Assembly: GCF_013347965.1 (NCBI RefSeq)
Contig: NZ_CP048810.1
Span: 1 to 64,000, forward strand
Direction of reading: 5' to 3'
Origin: Pseudomonas bijieensis
GTDB lineage: Bacteria > Pseudomonadota > Gammaproteobacteria > Pseudomonadales > Pseudomonadaceae
DNA length: 64,000 nt
Part shown: positions 36,004 to 45,659 of the stretch, one piece after another
How positions within the stretch are numbered: the first letter of the stretch is position 1
How the letters are laid out: each line of letters begins with the position of its first letter
Program-made: the position numbers and the translations under genes
Notes under the pieces: generated by a model
What the model saw: only the letters and a program-made list of their open reading frames with translations
Database searches by the model: none
What the model was told of the DNA's origin: nothing

Positions 36004-36942
36004 ATGAACATCATTGGCCTTGATGCCTTGATTTTTGGCGTCGATGACATTCAAGCCTGTACTCATTGCCTGCGTGACTACGGCCTGCAACCTGTCGATG
36101 TCGACAGCGAGGGCGGTCGTTTTGAAGCCCTCGACGGCACTGCCGTGATTATCCGTCGTGCTGACGATGCCCGCCTGCCGGCGGCTATCGGGCCAGCTCC
36201 CTCGATTCGTGAAACCATTTATGGCGTGGCCAGCGTGGCTGATCTCGAGGCCATCGCCGACGAGTTGGGGCGCGATCGCCTGGTGACCCGTGGCGCCGAT
36301 GGTTCGGTGCACAGTGTGGACGATATGGGGTTTGCCATTGGTTTCCAGGTCAGTATACGGCGCCCTTACAGCGCGCCGGCTGACCTGACCAATGCACCGG
36401 GTCATGCCCCCCAGCGTCCGGTCAACCAACCGGGCATCAACCCCGATATGCAGGCCCTGCCACGCACTCTTTCCCACGTGGTGTATTTCGTGCCGGATGC
36501 GGCCAAGGCCGAGGCCTTTTACAAGCGCCTGGGCTTCATGACCACCGACACCTTCGTTGGCGCCGGCCCGTTCATGCGTCCAGCCGGTTCCGATGACCAC
36601 CATTGCCTGTTCATGATCCAGACGCCACCGCACATGAAGGGTTGCGAGCATTTCACCTTTCACATGGGCAGCGGCACGGAAGTGCTGCTGGCCGGGCGCC
36701 GTTTCGAACAGCAGGGCTGGACCAGTTTCTGGGGCCCGGGCCGTCACCTCTTCGGCTCCAACTGGTTCTGGTACTTCAACAGCCCGTTGGGCTGCCACAT
36801 CGAATACGACGCCGACATGGACAAGCACGATGATGCCTGGCAAGCGCGCCAGGCGCCGTTGTCGGCGGACAACTCGCAATTGTTCCTGTTCACGTCCCGG
36901 GAAAAATGGTTCCCCAGCGGCCCGCCGCCCAAGCAGGCCTGA
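36004..36942 (+). CDS. Extradiol ring-cleavage dioxygenase (VOC family)
   Basis: A 312-residue two-domain VOC protein. The N-terminal half is the degenerate domain. The C-terminal half keeps the Fe(II) ligands of type I extradiol dioxygenases: His158 (TLSHVVYFV), His216 (CEHFTFHMG) and Glu267 (CHIEYDAD), at spacings matching BphC (146/210/260). It should open a catechol-type or trihydroxylated aromatic ring next to the hydroxyls. GGAG lies eight bases before the ATG at 36004. It is the first gene of the operon; the following Rieske ferredoxin and FAD monooxygenase genes suggest hydroxylation and cleavage of the same ring. Confidence 0.87.
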   Translation: MNIIGLDALIFGVDDIQACTHCLRDYGLQPVDVDSEGGRFEALDGTAVIIRRADDARLPAAIGPAPSIRETIYGVASVADLEAIADELGRDRLVTRGADGSVHSVDDMGFAIGFQVSIRRPYSAPADLTNAPGHAPQRPVNQPGINPDMQALPRTLSHVVYFVPDAAKAEAFYKRLGFMTTDTFVGAGPFMRPAGSDDHHCLFMIQTPPHMKGCEHFTFHMGSGTEVLLAGRRFEQQGWTSFWGPGRHLFGSNWFWYFNSPLGCHIEYDADMDKHDDAWQARQAPLSADNSQLFLFTSREKWFPSGPPPKQA

Positions 36943-36957
36943 GTGCGGATTTCGTCC

Positions 36958-37320
36958 ATGAGTCACGACGCCATTGCGCTATGTCGCCTGGATGAACTGG
37001 TCGAAGGGCAGGCCCGCGGGTTCGATCCCCTGGGTTCGGGGAAGGACAGTGTGTTTGCCCTGCGCCATGGTGGCGAGGTGCGGGTCTATCGCAACAGTTG
37101 CCCACACCTGGAGGTGCGCCTGGAGTACCGCAAGGACCGTTTTCTCAGTGTCGATGGCAGCCAGATCGTCTGTTACGCCCACGGCGCCCGGTTCCTTCCG
37201 GACAGTGGCCTGTGCGTCTACGGGCCGTGTCTGGGCGAGCGCCTGACGGCTTTGAAATGGCAGGCGCAGGCCGATTGGCTGGTGCTGGAAGCGGATCAGT
37301 TGGAGGCGTGTGGACCTTAG
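36958..37320 (+). CDS. Small Rieske [2Fe-2S] ferredoxin-like protein
   Basis: A 120-residue protein with the Rieske cluster motif: Cys-Pro-His (NSCPHLEV) and Cys-Tyr-Ala-His (IVCYAHGARF). It is a single-domain ferredoxin, either an electron carrier for an oxygenase or a protective partner of the neighbouring dioxygenase. The ATG at 36958 lies 15 bases after the dioxygenase stop; the ribosome site is weak and a GTG at 36943 is possible. A 178-base gap follows. Confidence 0.85.
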   Translation: MSHDAIALCRLDELVEGQARGFDPLGSGKDSVFALRHGGEVRVYRNSCPHLEVRLEYRKDRFLSVDGSQIVCYAHGARFLPDSGLCVYGPCLGERLTALKWQAQADWLVLEADQLEACGP

Positions 37321-37498
37321 TCAACGTATCGCGGTTGCTGATACATCGTATCCCTACATGCGATTAGTCAAACGCCTGCTTTGCCGAGAAAGTGGACACA
37401 ACGCGCTAGCGAATGCGTGCAGAAACAGCCGGTAGTGAAGTCTCGGACCGCTCCGGCAGAACGCTTGCGTGAATAACAAGAATAAGAGTGAGACAAGC

Positions 37499-38623
37499 AT
37501 GAAAGCAGTGAAAAAAGTGCTTATCGTCGGTGGTGGTATCGGTGGACTGTGCGCTGCAATCGCTTTGCGTCGCCAGGATATCGACGTCGATCTGGTCGAG
37601 CTCAAGACGCAGTGGACAGTCTACGGCGTCGGCATCATCCAGCAGAGCAATGTTGTGCGTGAGATGGCCAAGTTGGGTGTGTTGGACGGCTACCTGGATG
37701 CGGCCTACGCGTTCGAGGATGTGACCATCAATACCATGGCCGGTGAGCAACTGGCGCGAATTCCCGGTCAGCGCCTGGCTGGCCCCGAGTATCCGGCCAA
37801 CGTCGGCATCTCGCGCCTGGCCCTGCATCAAGTCCTCAGCGAAACCACCATTGCCCTGGGTGCCTCTATTCGCCTGGGCCTGAGCGTGCAAACCCTGGAG
37901 CAGGTGGGCGAGGGCGTTGATGTGCTGTTTACCGATGGCAGTCGCGGTTGTTACGACCTGGTCGTGGGCGCCGATGGCCTGTACTCGCAAATACGCGGTT
38001 TGCTGTTCCGCGAGCAGTACCGACCGCGTTTCACCGGCCAGTCGGTGTGGCGCTACAACTTTCCACGCGCCGCTGGAATCGATCACCTGGCTACCTTCCA
38101 AGGCCCCGCCGGCAATGCCGGGCTGGTGCCACTGGGGCGCGATCAGATGTACATGTTCGTCACCTCCCATGAGCCTGCCAACCCGAGGATGGATGCCGCC
38201 ACGCTGGCGACTCAGATGCGCCAGCGCCTGAGCGGTTTTACCGGGCTGATCGGTGAATTGCGCGAGCAGATTCGCGACAGCGACCGGGTGGTCTACAAGC
38301 CGCTGGAGGTGGTGTTCGTCCGCGAGCCCTGGTACCGCGGCCGTGTCGTGCTGATTGGCGACGCGGTGCACGCCACGACGCCGCACCTGGGCCAGGGCGC
38401 CGGCATGGCCATTGAAGATGCCGTCGTGCTCGGCGAAGAGCTGGTCGCCGGCGGCAGCGTCGAACAGCAGCTCGAACGCTTCATGGCGCGCCGTTATGAA
38501 CGCTGCAAATTCATCAGCGAAAGCTCGGTGCTGGCCGGTGACAAGGAAATGGCCCACGACAGCCGCTTTGACCGGATCGGCCTGGTCAGGCGAATGCTCG
38601 AGGTCACCGCAGAGCCCATCTGA
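37499..38623 (+). CDS. FAD-dependent aromatic monooxygenase (first copy)
   Basis: A 374-residue group A flavin hydroxylase. It has the dinucleotide-binding motif VLIVGGGIGGLCAA at the start, the DG motif GADGLYSQIRG near residue 160 and the GD motif VLIGDAVHATTPHLGQGAG near residue 285. It should hydroxylate a phenolic ring using NAD(P)H and oxygen. The ATG at 37499 is preferred over an upstream GTG because the conserved fold starts there, although the ribosome site is weak. In fde-type flavonoid clusters an enzyme of this family (FdeE) hydroxylates the A ring before cleavage. A paralogue is encoded at 58094, and both end in AEPI. Confidence 0.87.
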   Translation: MKAVKKVLIVGGGIGGLCAAIALRRQDIDVDLVELKTQWTVYGVGIIQQSNVVREMAKLGVLDGYLDAAYAFEDVTINTMAGEQLARIPGQRLAGPEYPANVGISRLALHQVLSETTIALGASIRLGLSVQTLEQVGEGVDVLFTDGSRGCYDLVVGADGLYSQIRGLLFREQYRPRFTGQSVWRYNFPRAAGIDHLATFQGPAGNAGLVPLGRDQMYMFVTSHEPANPRMDAATLATQMRQRLSGFTGLIGELREQIRDSDRVVYKPLEVVFVREPWYRGRVVLIGDAVHATTPHLGQGAGMAIEDAVVLGEELVAGGSVEQQLERFMARRYERCKFISESSVLAGDKEMAHDSRFDRIGLVRRMLEVTAEPI

Positions 38624-38751
38624 GGCGCCGGCAAGACTGAATTCGCTCTCCCATGGATGTTTCATGCCTGTGCAGGCTTGGCCCGGTTGGACTGCGGGCG
38701 CCGTTTCACCAGAAGAGCTGACATACAACAACAATAAAGAGGGTTACTTCG

Positions 38752-40431
38752 ATGGCTACTCGCAAGATCGCTGCGTCGCGGCGCGTCCCCTTCACCCTGA
38801 CCCTCGCGGCCAGCCTGGGGCTCGGCGCTTCGGCTGCCCAGGCCTTTCAGATCGATACCGGCAATCCTGATCTCAGCTTGCGCTGGGACAACACGCTCAA
38901 GTACAGCGCGGCCTGGCGCCTTAAGGACTCCAGCAGCAAACTCAGCGAGGGCCAGACGGCGCTGAACCAGAATGACGGCGATCACAACTTTGGGAAGGGG
39001 CTGATCTCCAATCGCCTGGATATTCTTTCGGAACTGGATATCGGCTATCACGACTTCGGCGCGCGCGTGAGCGGTGCCGCCTGGTACGACACCGTTTACC
39101 AGGACCGCAACGACAACAACGACGCAGCCAGTGCCAATCAGCGTTCGGTGGGCTTCGACGAGTTCACCAGTGACACGCGTCATCTGCATGGTGGCGATGG
39201 CGAACTGCTGGATGCCTTTGTCTACTGGAACGGCTCCCTGGCCGACCGTGCCTTATCGGTTCGCGCGGGGCGCCACGGCCTTATCTGGGGCGAGAGCCTG
39301 TTCTTCGGTGGCAACGGCATCGCCGGTGCGATGGCGCCGGTGGACGTGGTCAAGGCGCAATCGGTGCCCAACACTCAGTTCAAGGAAATCACCCGGCCGG
39401 TCAACCAGCTCTCGACCGCCTACCAACTGACCGACAGTGTGTCATTGGGCGCCTTCTACCAACTGGAGTGGGAGGCCACCCGCTTGCCGGGCGCCGGCAG
39501 CTATTTCTCCACCAGCGATACCATCGGCGAGGGCAATGAAAGGTTGATCACGGGCGGGCCGTTCCCGGATTTCCTGGGTGGTAATGCCAACAGCCCGGCT
39601 GCGTTTTTCCATGGCAAGGACAAGAAAGCCAGGAGTTCCGGCCAGGGGGGCCTGCAGCTCAAGTACAACACCGGGACGACGGATTACGGCCTGTACGCGC
39701 TGCAGTATCACGAGAAAACGCCCACGTTGTATTTGAAACCGAATGCCACCGGGCCGAACTTCAGTACCGGACAAGTCGGCGAATATTCCTGGGTCTACCC
39801 GGAAGACATCCGTGTCCTGGGCGTCAGTTTCGCGACCTCCGTGGACGAGTACAGCTTTGCCGGCGAGGCATCGATGCGTTGGAACATGCCACTGGTGTCC
39901 AACGCTCAGACCGTCCTGCCGGGCGTCGATGCGGACAACAACGACGATGCCCTATACGCCGTTGGCCGTACGGCCCATGTGAACCTTAACGTCCTGGCAT
40001 CGCTGGGCCCTTCCTTTGTTTCCAATGAAGCCAGCCTGACAGGGGAAGTGGCCTGGAACCGCCTGCTGGCCGTGACCAAAAACCGCGCAGCCCTGGACCC
40101 CAACGCCACCGATGACGCCCTGGGCCTGAAACTGGTTTACACGCCCACCTATCGCCAGTTCTTCCCTGGCATCGATATCAGCGTGCCGCTGGGCATCAGC
40201 TATTTCCCCATGGGCAAGTCGGCTGTGATCAGTGGGTTTGGCCCGGATAGAGGAGGGGACATGAACATCGGTGTCTCCGCCACCTACCTGGATCAAGTGA
40301 CCGTGGGGCTGACCTACACCCACTTCTACGGGCCCGAGGACACCAGCCTCAACGCCGCCAACCAGTTCAATTACAAGCAGTCGCTGAAGGACCGGGACTA
40401 CCTGGCCTTCTCGGTCAAGACCACGTTCTAA
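38752..40431 (+). CDS. DUF1302 outer-membrane protein
   Basis: A 559-residue protein with a signal peptide (FTLTLAASLGLGASAAQA, cleavage near 31) followed by FQIDTGNPDLSLRWDNTLKY, the standard opening of DUF1302 proteins, and many amphipathic strands ending in the aromatic terminus SVKTTF. It is predicted to be a beta-barrel that brings hydrophobic substrates across the outer membrane. It is followed 12 bases later by DUF1329, its usual genetic partner. Confidence 0.88.
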   Translation: MATRKIAASRRVPFTLTLAASLGLGASAAQAFQIDTGNPDLSLRWDNTLKYSAAWRLKDSSSKLSEGQTALNQNDGDHNFGKGLISNRLDILSELDIGYHDFGARVSGAAWYDTVYQDRNDNNDAASANQRSVGFDEFTSDTRHLHGGDGELLDAFVYWNGSLADRALSVRAGRHGLIWGESLFFGGNGIAGAMAPVDVVKAQSVPNTQFKEITRPVNQLSTAYQLTDSVSLGAFYQLEWEATRLPGAGSYFSTSDTIGEGNERLITGGPFPDFLGGNANSPAAFFHGKDKKARSSGQGGLQLKYNTGTTDYGLYALQYHEKTPTLYLKPNATGPNFSTGQVGEYSWVYPEDIRVLGVSFATSVDEYSFAGEASMRWNMPLVSNAQTVLPGVDADNNDDALYAVGRTAHVNLNVLASLGPSFVSNEASLTGEVAWNRLLAVTKNRAALDPNATDDALGLKLVYTPTYRQFFPGIDISVPLGISYFPMGKSAVISGFGPDRGGDMNIGVSATYLDQVTVGLTYTHFYGPEDTSLNAANQFNYKQSLKDRDYLAFSVKTTF

Positions 40432-40443
40432 GAGGATTCGCGC

Positions 40444-41808
40444 ATGACCATTCAGTTCACTCTAAAGGCCTTGTGCTTGACCCTGCTGGTCGCCGCCGCG
40501 CCGATGGCCTTGGCCGCCAGCGCCGAACAAGCGGCCGCGCTGGGCAAGACCCTGACACCCTTCGGTGCCGAGAAAGCCGGTAATGCCGATGGCAGCATCC
40601 CGGCCTGGGACGGTGGCTACACCAAGGTCGACCCGAGCTACGTACCGGGCGGCAAGCGTGGCGATCCATTTGCCGCGGACAAACCCTTGTTCAGTATCAC
40701 TGCGCAAAACGTGGCGAAGTACGCCGACAAGCTCAGCGACGGCACCAAGGAACTGTTCAAGCGCTTCCCGGACACCTATCGCATCGATGTCTATCCGACT
40801 CGGCGTACGGCGGCTGCGCCGCAGTGGGTCTATGACAACACGCTCAAGAATGCGACCCGCGCCAAACTGGTCGACAGCAGCGCCGGCCTGATCCCCGACG
40901 GTGCCTTTGGCGGGATCCCGTTTCCGATTCCACAGAACGGTACCGAAGCCATCTGGAACCACCTGCTGAACTGGCGCGGCACCTCGGTGGCGGGGCATTT
41001 TCGCCACTATCTGATGACGGCCGACGGTAACCAGGTGATGACCAGCGACGGCCTGTTGACCCAGGAAATGCCTTACTACTTCGAGGAGGGCGGCCCTGAA
41101 AACTACTCGGGTGACTACTGGCAGGTGCGCTTTGTCAATTCCGGCCCGGCGATTCGTGCCGGCGAACAGATCCTGGGGCGTGAGAACATCAACGGCGACA
41201 AATCCCAGGCTCATGTCTATCTGGCCGGTCAGCGTCGGGTGCGTACGCTGCCCAACGCCTGCTGCGATACCCCTACGCCGTCCACCGCCGGGGTCATGTC
41301 CTTCGACGAGCTGTTCGTGTGGCAGGGACGTACCGACCGGTTCGACTGGAAACTGGTGGGCAAGCAGGAAATGTATGTTCCCTACAACACCAACAAGGTG
41401 CAGGCCGCCGCCCAGCCGCAAGACCTGTTCGCCAAGCACCATCTCAATCCTGACTACGTGCGTTGGGAGTTGCACCGCGTCTGGGTAGTGGAGTCGACGT
41501 TGGCCGCGGGCAAGCGTCACCAGTTGCCCAAAGGCCGCTACTACCTCGACGAAGACACCTGGCAAGCCCTGCTCGGCGACCGTTGGGATGCCAGCGGTCA
41601 ATTGGCCAAGACCCTATGGTCCCTGCCTTCCGTACTGCCCGACTTGCCAGCCGTGGTGCAACTGTCTGCCGGTTTTTATGACCTGACTTCGGGTGCGTGG
41701 TTTATCCAGAACGTCTACGCCGGATTGACGGATCAGTATCGTGCGGTGGATCGGTACAAGGCCTCGGAGTTCTCGCCCGCGGCGATGGCCGGACGCGGCG
41801 TGCGTTAA
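40444..41808 (+). CDS. DUF1329 periplasmic protein
   Basis: A 454-residue exported protein (signal peptide about 1-26, ALCLTLLVAAAPMALA). Family marks are AALGKTLTPFGAEKAGNADG, the AWDGGYTKVDP block and RRVRTLPNACCDTPTPSTAG. DUF1329 proteins resemble LolA/B-like lipid binders and are nearly always encoded with DUF1302 and an RND protein. It is likely a periplasmic carrier for a hydrophobic substrate. Confidence 0.88.
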   Translation: MTIQFTLKALCLTLLVAAAPMALAASAEQAAALGKTLTPFGAEKAGNADGSIPAWDGGYTKVDPSYVPGGKRGDPFAADKPLFSITAQNVAKYADKLSDGTKELFKRFPDTYRIDVYPTRRTAAAPQWVYDNTLKNATRAKLVDSSAGLIPDGAFGGIPFPIPQNGTEAIWNHLLNWRGTSVAGHFRHYLMTADGNQVMTSDGLLTQEMPYYFEEGGPENYSGDYWQVRFVNSGPAIRAGEQILGRENINGDKSQAHVYLAGQRRVRTLPNACCDTPTPSTAGVMSFDELFVWQGRTDRFDWKLVGKQEMYVPYNTNKVQAAAQPQDLFAKHHLNPDYVRWELHRVWVVESTLAAGKRHQLPKGRYYLDEDTWQALLGDRWDASGQLAKTLWSLPSVLPDLPAVVQLSAGFYDLTSGAWFIQNVYAGLTDQYRAVDRYKASEFSPAAMAGRGVR

Positions 41809-41826
41809 ACCTGAGCTGAGCGTGAA

Positions 41827-41848
41827 GGGCAGGCCTGTCGGTCTGCCC
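41827..41848 (+). terminator. Hairpin between DUF1329 and YCF48 genes
   Basis: GGGCAGGCC pairs with GGTCTGCCC (one G-T pair) around loop TGTC, in the 71-base gap. With no T run it is more likely to adjust mRNA stability than to end transcription. Confidence 0.4.
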
Positions 41849-41879
41849 TCGGAATGCGAGTGTTTTTCCGAGGTAGGTT

Positions 41880-42983
41880 ATGAACAGAATCAGTCAGGCG
41901 GGCGCGTTGTTCCTGGCCCTGTGTTTGCCCTTTGCCGCCAGCGAGTGCCTGGCAGGTACGACGGCCGTGGGCGCGCCGTTGAGCACCCCGGCCATGGCGG
42001 TACCGGCGGCGCAGAAGAGCGTATTGATCGATCTGGCGCGGGCCGGGACACGCCTGGTGGCCGTGGGTGAGCGCGGCCTGGTGCTGCTCTCTGACGACAA
42101 TGGGCAAAGCTGGCGTCAGGCTTCGGTGCCGGTTTCGGTCAGTCTGACGGCCGTGCAGTTCGTCGATGCGCAAAAGGGTTGGGCGGTCGGTCACGCTGGC
42201 GTGGTATTGGCCACCCGTGATGGCGGCGAGCACTGGACAGTGCAACTCGACGGCTTGCGTGCGGCACAGCTCGAACTGGCCGCCGCCACGGTCGACCAGG
42301 CCAACGCTGTCTATCCGGATGAGGCTTTGGCACGCGTACAAAATGCCGAGCGTCTTGTCGCCGATGGTGCGGACAAGCCCTTCCTGGCGCTCGAATTCAT
42401 CGATGCTCAACGCGGACTGATCGTCGGCGCCTACGGCCTGGCGCTGTGGACTGCCGATGGCGGTGCTACGTGGCAGTCGCTGATGGGGCACATCGCCAAC
42501 CCGAACGGAATGCATTTGTACGCCATCAGTCACCAGGGAACGCGCTGGTTCCTGGCTGGCGAGCAGGGTTACCTGGCGCGCTCGGATGACGACGCCGCTT
42601 CGTTCAAGCAGTTGGAGAGTCCCTATGAAGGCAGTTTTTTCACCTTGCAGAGCCGCGCCGATGGCGCCCTGTTGGTCGGCGGTCTGAGGGGTAATGCCTT
42701 TGTATCCAACGATGGCGGTGAGAGCTTCCAGCGCCTGCCTGTGCCCATGCCGATTTCTTTCAATGACGCCACCCGCCTGGCCGGCGGCCAAGTGCTGCTG
42801 GTCAACCAGGGCGGCGGTTTGTTTCTCAACGGTGAGCAGGCCGGAACGGCGCTGCTGCCACTGGGCAAGCCCTTGGGTAAGCCTGTTTCAAGTGTGATCG
42901 AGGCCGCCGATGGCAGCCTGATCGTTGCCGGTTTCACCGGGCTGCAGCGTCTTGCGCAGCCATCCACTGCCGCTTCGGAGTGA
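41880..42983 (+). CDS. YCF48/BNR-repeat periplasmic protein
   Basis: A 367-residue protein with a signal peptide (ALFLALCLPFAASECLAG) and a repeated beta-propeller pattern: GLVLLSDDNGQSWRQA, GVVLATRDGGEHWTVQ, ALWTADGGATWQSL and AFVSNDGGESFQRL are successive Asp-box-like repeats. This matches the YCF48/photosystem II assembly-like proteins encoded beside RND exporters of the steroid/aromatic type. It probably works with the RND protein whose gene starts four bases downstream. Confidence 0.85.
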   Translation: MNRISQAGALFLALCLPFAASECLAGTTAVGAPLSTPAMAVPAAQKSVLIDLARAGTRLVAVGERGLVLLSDDNGQSWRQASVPVSVSLTAVQFVDAQKGWAVGHAGVVLATRDGGEHWTVQLDGLRAAQLELAAATVDQANAVYPDEALARVQNAERLVADGADKPFLALEFIDAQRGLIVGAYGLALWTADGGATWQSLMGHIANPNGMHLYAISHQGTRWFLAGEQGYLARSDDDAASFKQLESPYEGSFFTLQSRADGALLVGGLRGNAFVSNDGGESFQRLPVPMPISFNDATRLAGGQVLLVNQGGGLFLNGEQAGTALLPLGKPLGKPVSSVIEAADGSLIVAGFTGLQRLAQPSTAASE

Positions 42984-42987
42984 GGTT

Positions 42988-45522
42988 ATGACGTCCCCTG
43001 GTAGTTTCCCCCAGTCCCCCGTGAATGCGTTCGATGACTTTGATCCGCGTTCCGGCTCGGTGCTCGAACGGGCATTGTTCAACCATCGCCTGTGGGTGTT
43101 GCTGCTGTGCCTGGCGACCACGCTGGTGCTGGGTTGGCAGTCCAGTCGTGTCGAGCTCAATGCCAGTTTCGAAAAAATGATCCCCACCCACCATCCCTAT
43201 ATTGCCAACTACCTTGAGCACCAGAAGGAACTGAGCGGGCTGGGTAACGCGGTGCGTATCGCGGTGGTCAACAAACGGGGCGATATCTACGACGTCGCCT
43301 ACCTCAAGACCCTGCAAGCGTTGAGCGACAAGATCTATCTGCTGCCCGGCGTCGACCGTGCATACATGAAGTCGCTATGGACGCCGGCCACGCGCTGGGT
43401 GGCGGTGACCGAAGCGGGCCTGGACGGTGGGCCGGTCATTCCGGATAACTACGATGGCGGCGCCGCTAGCCTCACGGCACTGCGACGCAACGTGCAACTG
43501 TCCAACGAAATCGGCCAGTTGGTGGCATTCGACCAGGCATCGAGCATCATCCATGTGCCCCTGTTGCAGCGCACGCCCGACGGTCAGCCGTTGGATTACA
43601 CCAAGCTGTCGCAACAACTGGAGTCGTTACGCAGTCAGTACCAGAGCGACAGTATCGACATTCGTATCACCGGTTTCGCCAAGAAAGTCGGTGACCTGAT
43701 CGCAGGCCTGCGGCAGATCCTGATGTTCTTTGCCGTGGCGATTCTGATCACTGCCGTGGTGCTCTACTGGTATACCCGCTGCATCCGCAGCACCTTGCTG
43801 GTGGTGTTCTGTTCGCTGGTGGCGGTGGTCTGGCAGCTCGGCCTGCTACCGCTACTGGGTTATCAACTGGATCCCTATTCGGTGTTGGTGCCGTTCCTGG
43901 TATTTGCCATTGGCATGAGCCATGGCGCACAGAAAATGAACGGCATCATGCAGGACATCGGCCGCGGCATGCACTGCGTGGTCGCCGCACGCTTCACCTT
44001 CCGCCGGCTGTTTCTCGCCGGTCTCACCGCGCTGCTCTGCGACGCGGTCGGCTTTGCGGTGCTGATGATCATCAAGATCCAGGTGATCCAGGACCTGGCG
44101 ATGATCGCCAGTATCGGCGTGGCCGTGCTGATCTTCACCAACTTGATCCTGCTGCCGGTATTGCTCTCCTATGTGGGCGTCAGCCGCCGCGCCGCTCGGC
44201 TGAGCCTGAAAAGCGAGCTCGCTGAACAAGCTGGCCAGCATCGCCATGGGTTCTGGCGCTTTCTTGACCTGTTCACCCAGCGGCGCTGGGCGGCGTTGTG
44301 CATCGCCCTGAGCCTGGCAGTGGCTACGATCGGCTTCGTGGTCAGCCTGCAACTGAAAATCGGTGATCTCGATGCCGGCGCCCCCGAGCTGCGGGCCGAC
44401 TCGCGCTACAACCAGGACGATGCGTTCCTGACCCGTCATTACGGTGCCAGCAGCGATCTGTTCGCGGTCATGATCAAGACGCCGGCCAGCGCCTGTTCGC
44501 GTTATGACATTCTGCGCAAGGTCGACGCGCTCGACTGGCAACTGCGCACCTTGCCAGGCGTCGATTCGACCAATTCCCTGGCGCTGCTCAACCGCCGGAT
44601 GCTGGTCGGCCTCAGCGAAGGCAGCCCGAAGTGGTACGAGCTGCAGAACAACCAGGCGATGCTCAACATGGTCACCGCCGGGGCGCCGCGCGGGCTGTAC
44701 AACGAAGACTGCAGCCTGCTGACGCTGTACGTCTACCTCTCTGACCACAAGGCGCAAACCCTGAGTCGCCTGGTGGATCACGTCGAGCAATTCGCCGCGG
44801 CGAACAATACCGACGAAGTCCAGTTCCTTCTGGCCGCTGGCAATGCCGGGATCGAGGCGGCGACCAACATCGTCGTCAAGCAGGCCAACCGAGAAATGCT
44901 GTTCTGGGTCTACGGCGCGGTGATCCTGCTGTGCCTGATTACCTTCCGTTCCTGGCGCGCCACGATTTGCGCGGTGATTCCGCTGATGCTCACGTCGATC
45001 CTCTGTGAGGCGCTGATGGTCTGGCTGAACATCGGCGTCAAGGTCGCGACCCTGCCGGTGATCGCCCTCGGCGTGGGCATCGGCGTCGACTATGCCCTGT
45101 ATGTGATGAGCATCCTGCTCGGCCATATGCGCCAGGGCATGAGTCTGTCGCAGGCGTATTACCGAGCACTGCTGTCCACCGGCAAGGTAGTGATGCTGAC
45201 CGGGGTGACCCTGGCGATCGGCGTGGCCACGTGGATGTTTTCGCCGATCAAGTTCCAGGCGGACATGGGCGTGCTGCTGGCCTTCATGTTCGTCTGGAAC
45301 ATGGTCGGCGCGCTGGTGCTGTTGCCAGCCCTGGCGCACTTCCTGTTGCCGAGCAAGCGTGTGAGCACGGGGCCGGCCGAGGTTGAGCCCAGCCATTCGA
45401 CGAGCTTGCCGCTGATGCCTGCCGTAGCCGAGGAGGGGGCCTGCGTGCAGCGCTCACTCCGCCAGGAGACGTCGGGGCACGATCAACCGACCACAGCGTC
45501 CGCTCACCCCGTCGCGTCATGA
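42988..45522 (+). CDS. RND superfamily transporter (MMPL/HpnN-like)
   Basis: An 844-residue inner-membrane protein with the RND double layout: one transmembrane helix near 25-45, a periplasmic loop, five helices at about 230-400, a second half starting near 435 with another large loop, and a final helix bundle at about 645-800. VIALGVGIGVDYALYVMSIL is the sterol-sensing-like signature with the conserved acidic residue. The start at 42988 has GGAG seven bases upstream. With DUF1302, DUF1329 and YCF48 it forms a four-gene transport module for a hydrophobic compound; import or export cannot be told. Confidence 0.9.
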   Translation: MTSPGSFPQSPVNAFDDFDPRSGSVLERALFNHRLWVLLLCLATTLVLGWQSSRVELNASFEKMIPTHHPYIANYLEHQKELSGLGNAVRIAVVNKRGDIYDVAYLKTLQALSDKIYLLPGVDRAYMKSLWTPATRWVAVTEAGLDGGPVIPDNYDGGAASLTALRRNVQLSNEIGQLVAFDQASSIIHVPLLQRTPDGQPLDYTKLSQQLESLRSQYQSDSIDIRITGFAKKVGDLIAGLRQILMFFAVAILITAVVLYWYTRCIRSTLLVVFCSLVAVVWQLGLLPLLGYQLDPYSVLVPFLVFAIGMSHGAQKMNGIMQDIGRGMHCVVAARFTFRRLFLAGLTALLCDAVGFAVLMIIKIQVIQDLAMIASIGVAVLIFTNLILLPVLLSYVGVSRRAARLSLKSELAEQAGQHRHGFWRFLDLFTQRRWAALCIALSLAVATIGFVVSLQLKIGDLDAGAPELRADSRYNQDDAFLTRHYGASSDLFAVMIKTPASACSRYDILRKVDALDWQLRTLPGVDSTNSLALLNRRMLVGLSEGSPKWYELQNNQAMLNMVTAGAPRGLYNEDCSLLTLYVYLSDHKAQTLSRLVDHVEQFAAANNTDEVQFLLAAGNAGIEAATNIVVKQANREMLFWVYGAVILLCLITFRSWRATICAVIPLMLTSILCEALMVWLNIGVKVATLPVIALGVGIGVDYALYVMSILLGHMRQGMSLSQAYYRALLSTGKVVMLTGVTLAIGVATWMFSPIKFQADMGVLLAFMFVWNMVGALVLLPALAHFLLPSKRVSTGPAEVEPSHSTSLPLMPAVAEEGACVQRSLRQETSGHDQPTTASAHPVAS

Positions 45523-45542
45523 CAACAAGAAAGGACTTTCCC

Positions 45543-45659
45543 ATGCCTCGTATGTATCCGTTCCAGCAGTCTCTATGGCTTGACCTACTCGCCGGCCTGA
45601 GTGCCTTTGGCATGGCGATTTGTGCGACCCAGCCAGCGGAGGTGCGCGATGAACGTTGA
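45543..45659 (+). CDS. 38-residue small ORF coupled to the MFS gene
   Basis: An ATG at 45543 with AAGGA seven bases upstream opens a 38-codon frame whose stop overlaps the next gene's start region by eleven bases. The peptide has a hydrophobic middle (LWLDLLAGLSAFGMAICA) that could span the membrane once, and a charged end. It fills the gap between the RND and MFS genes exactly. It may be a small membrane peptide of the transport module or a leader for translational coupling. I know no family for it. Confidence 0.5.
   Translation: MPRMYPFQQSLWLDLLAGLSAFGMAICATQPAEVRDER

Noticed and set aside
43852..45396. A 514-codon open frame on the minus strand opposite the RND gene
   Set aside because: Antisense shadow of a clear RND transporter; His/Gln/Asp-rich sequence with no domain character.
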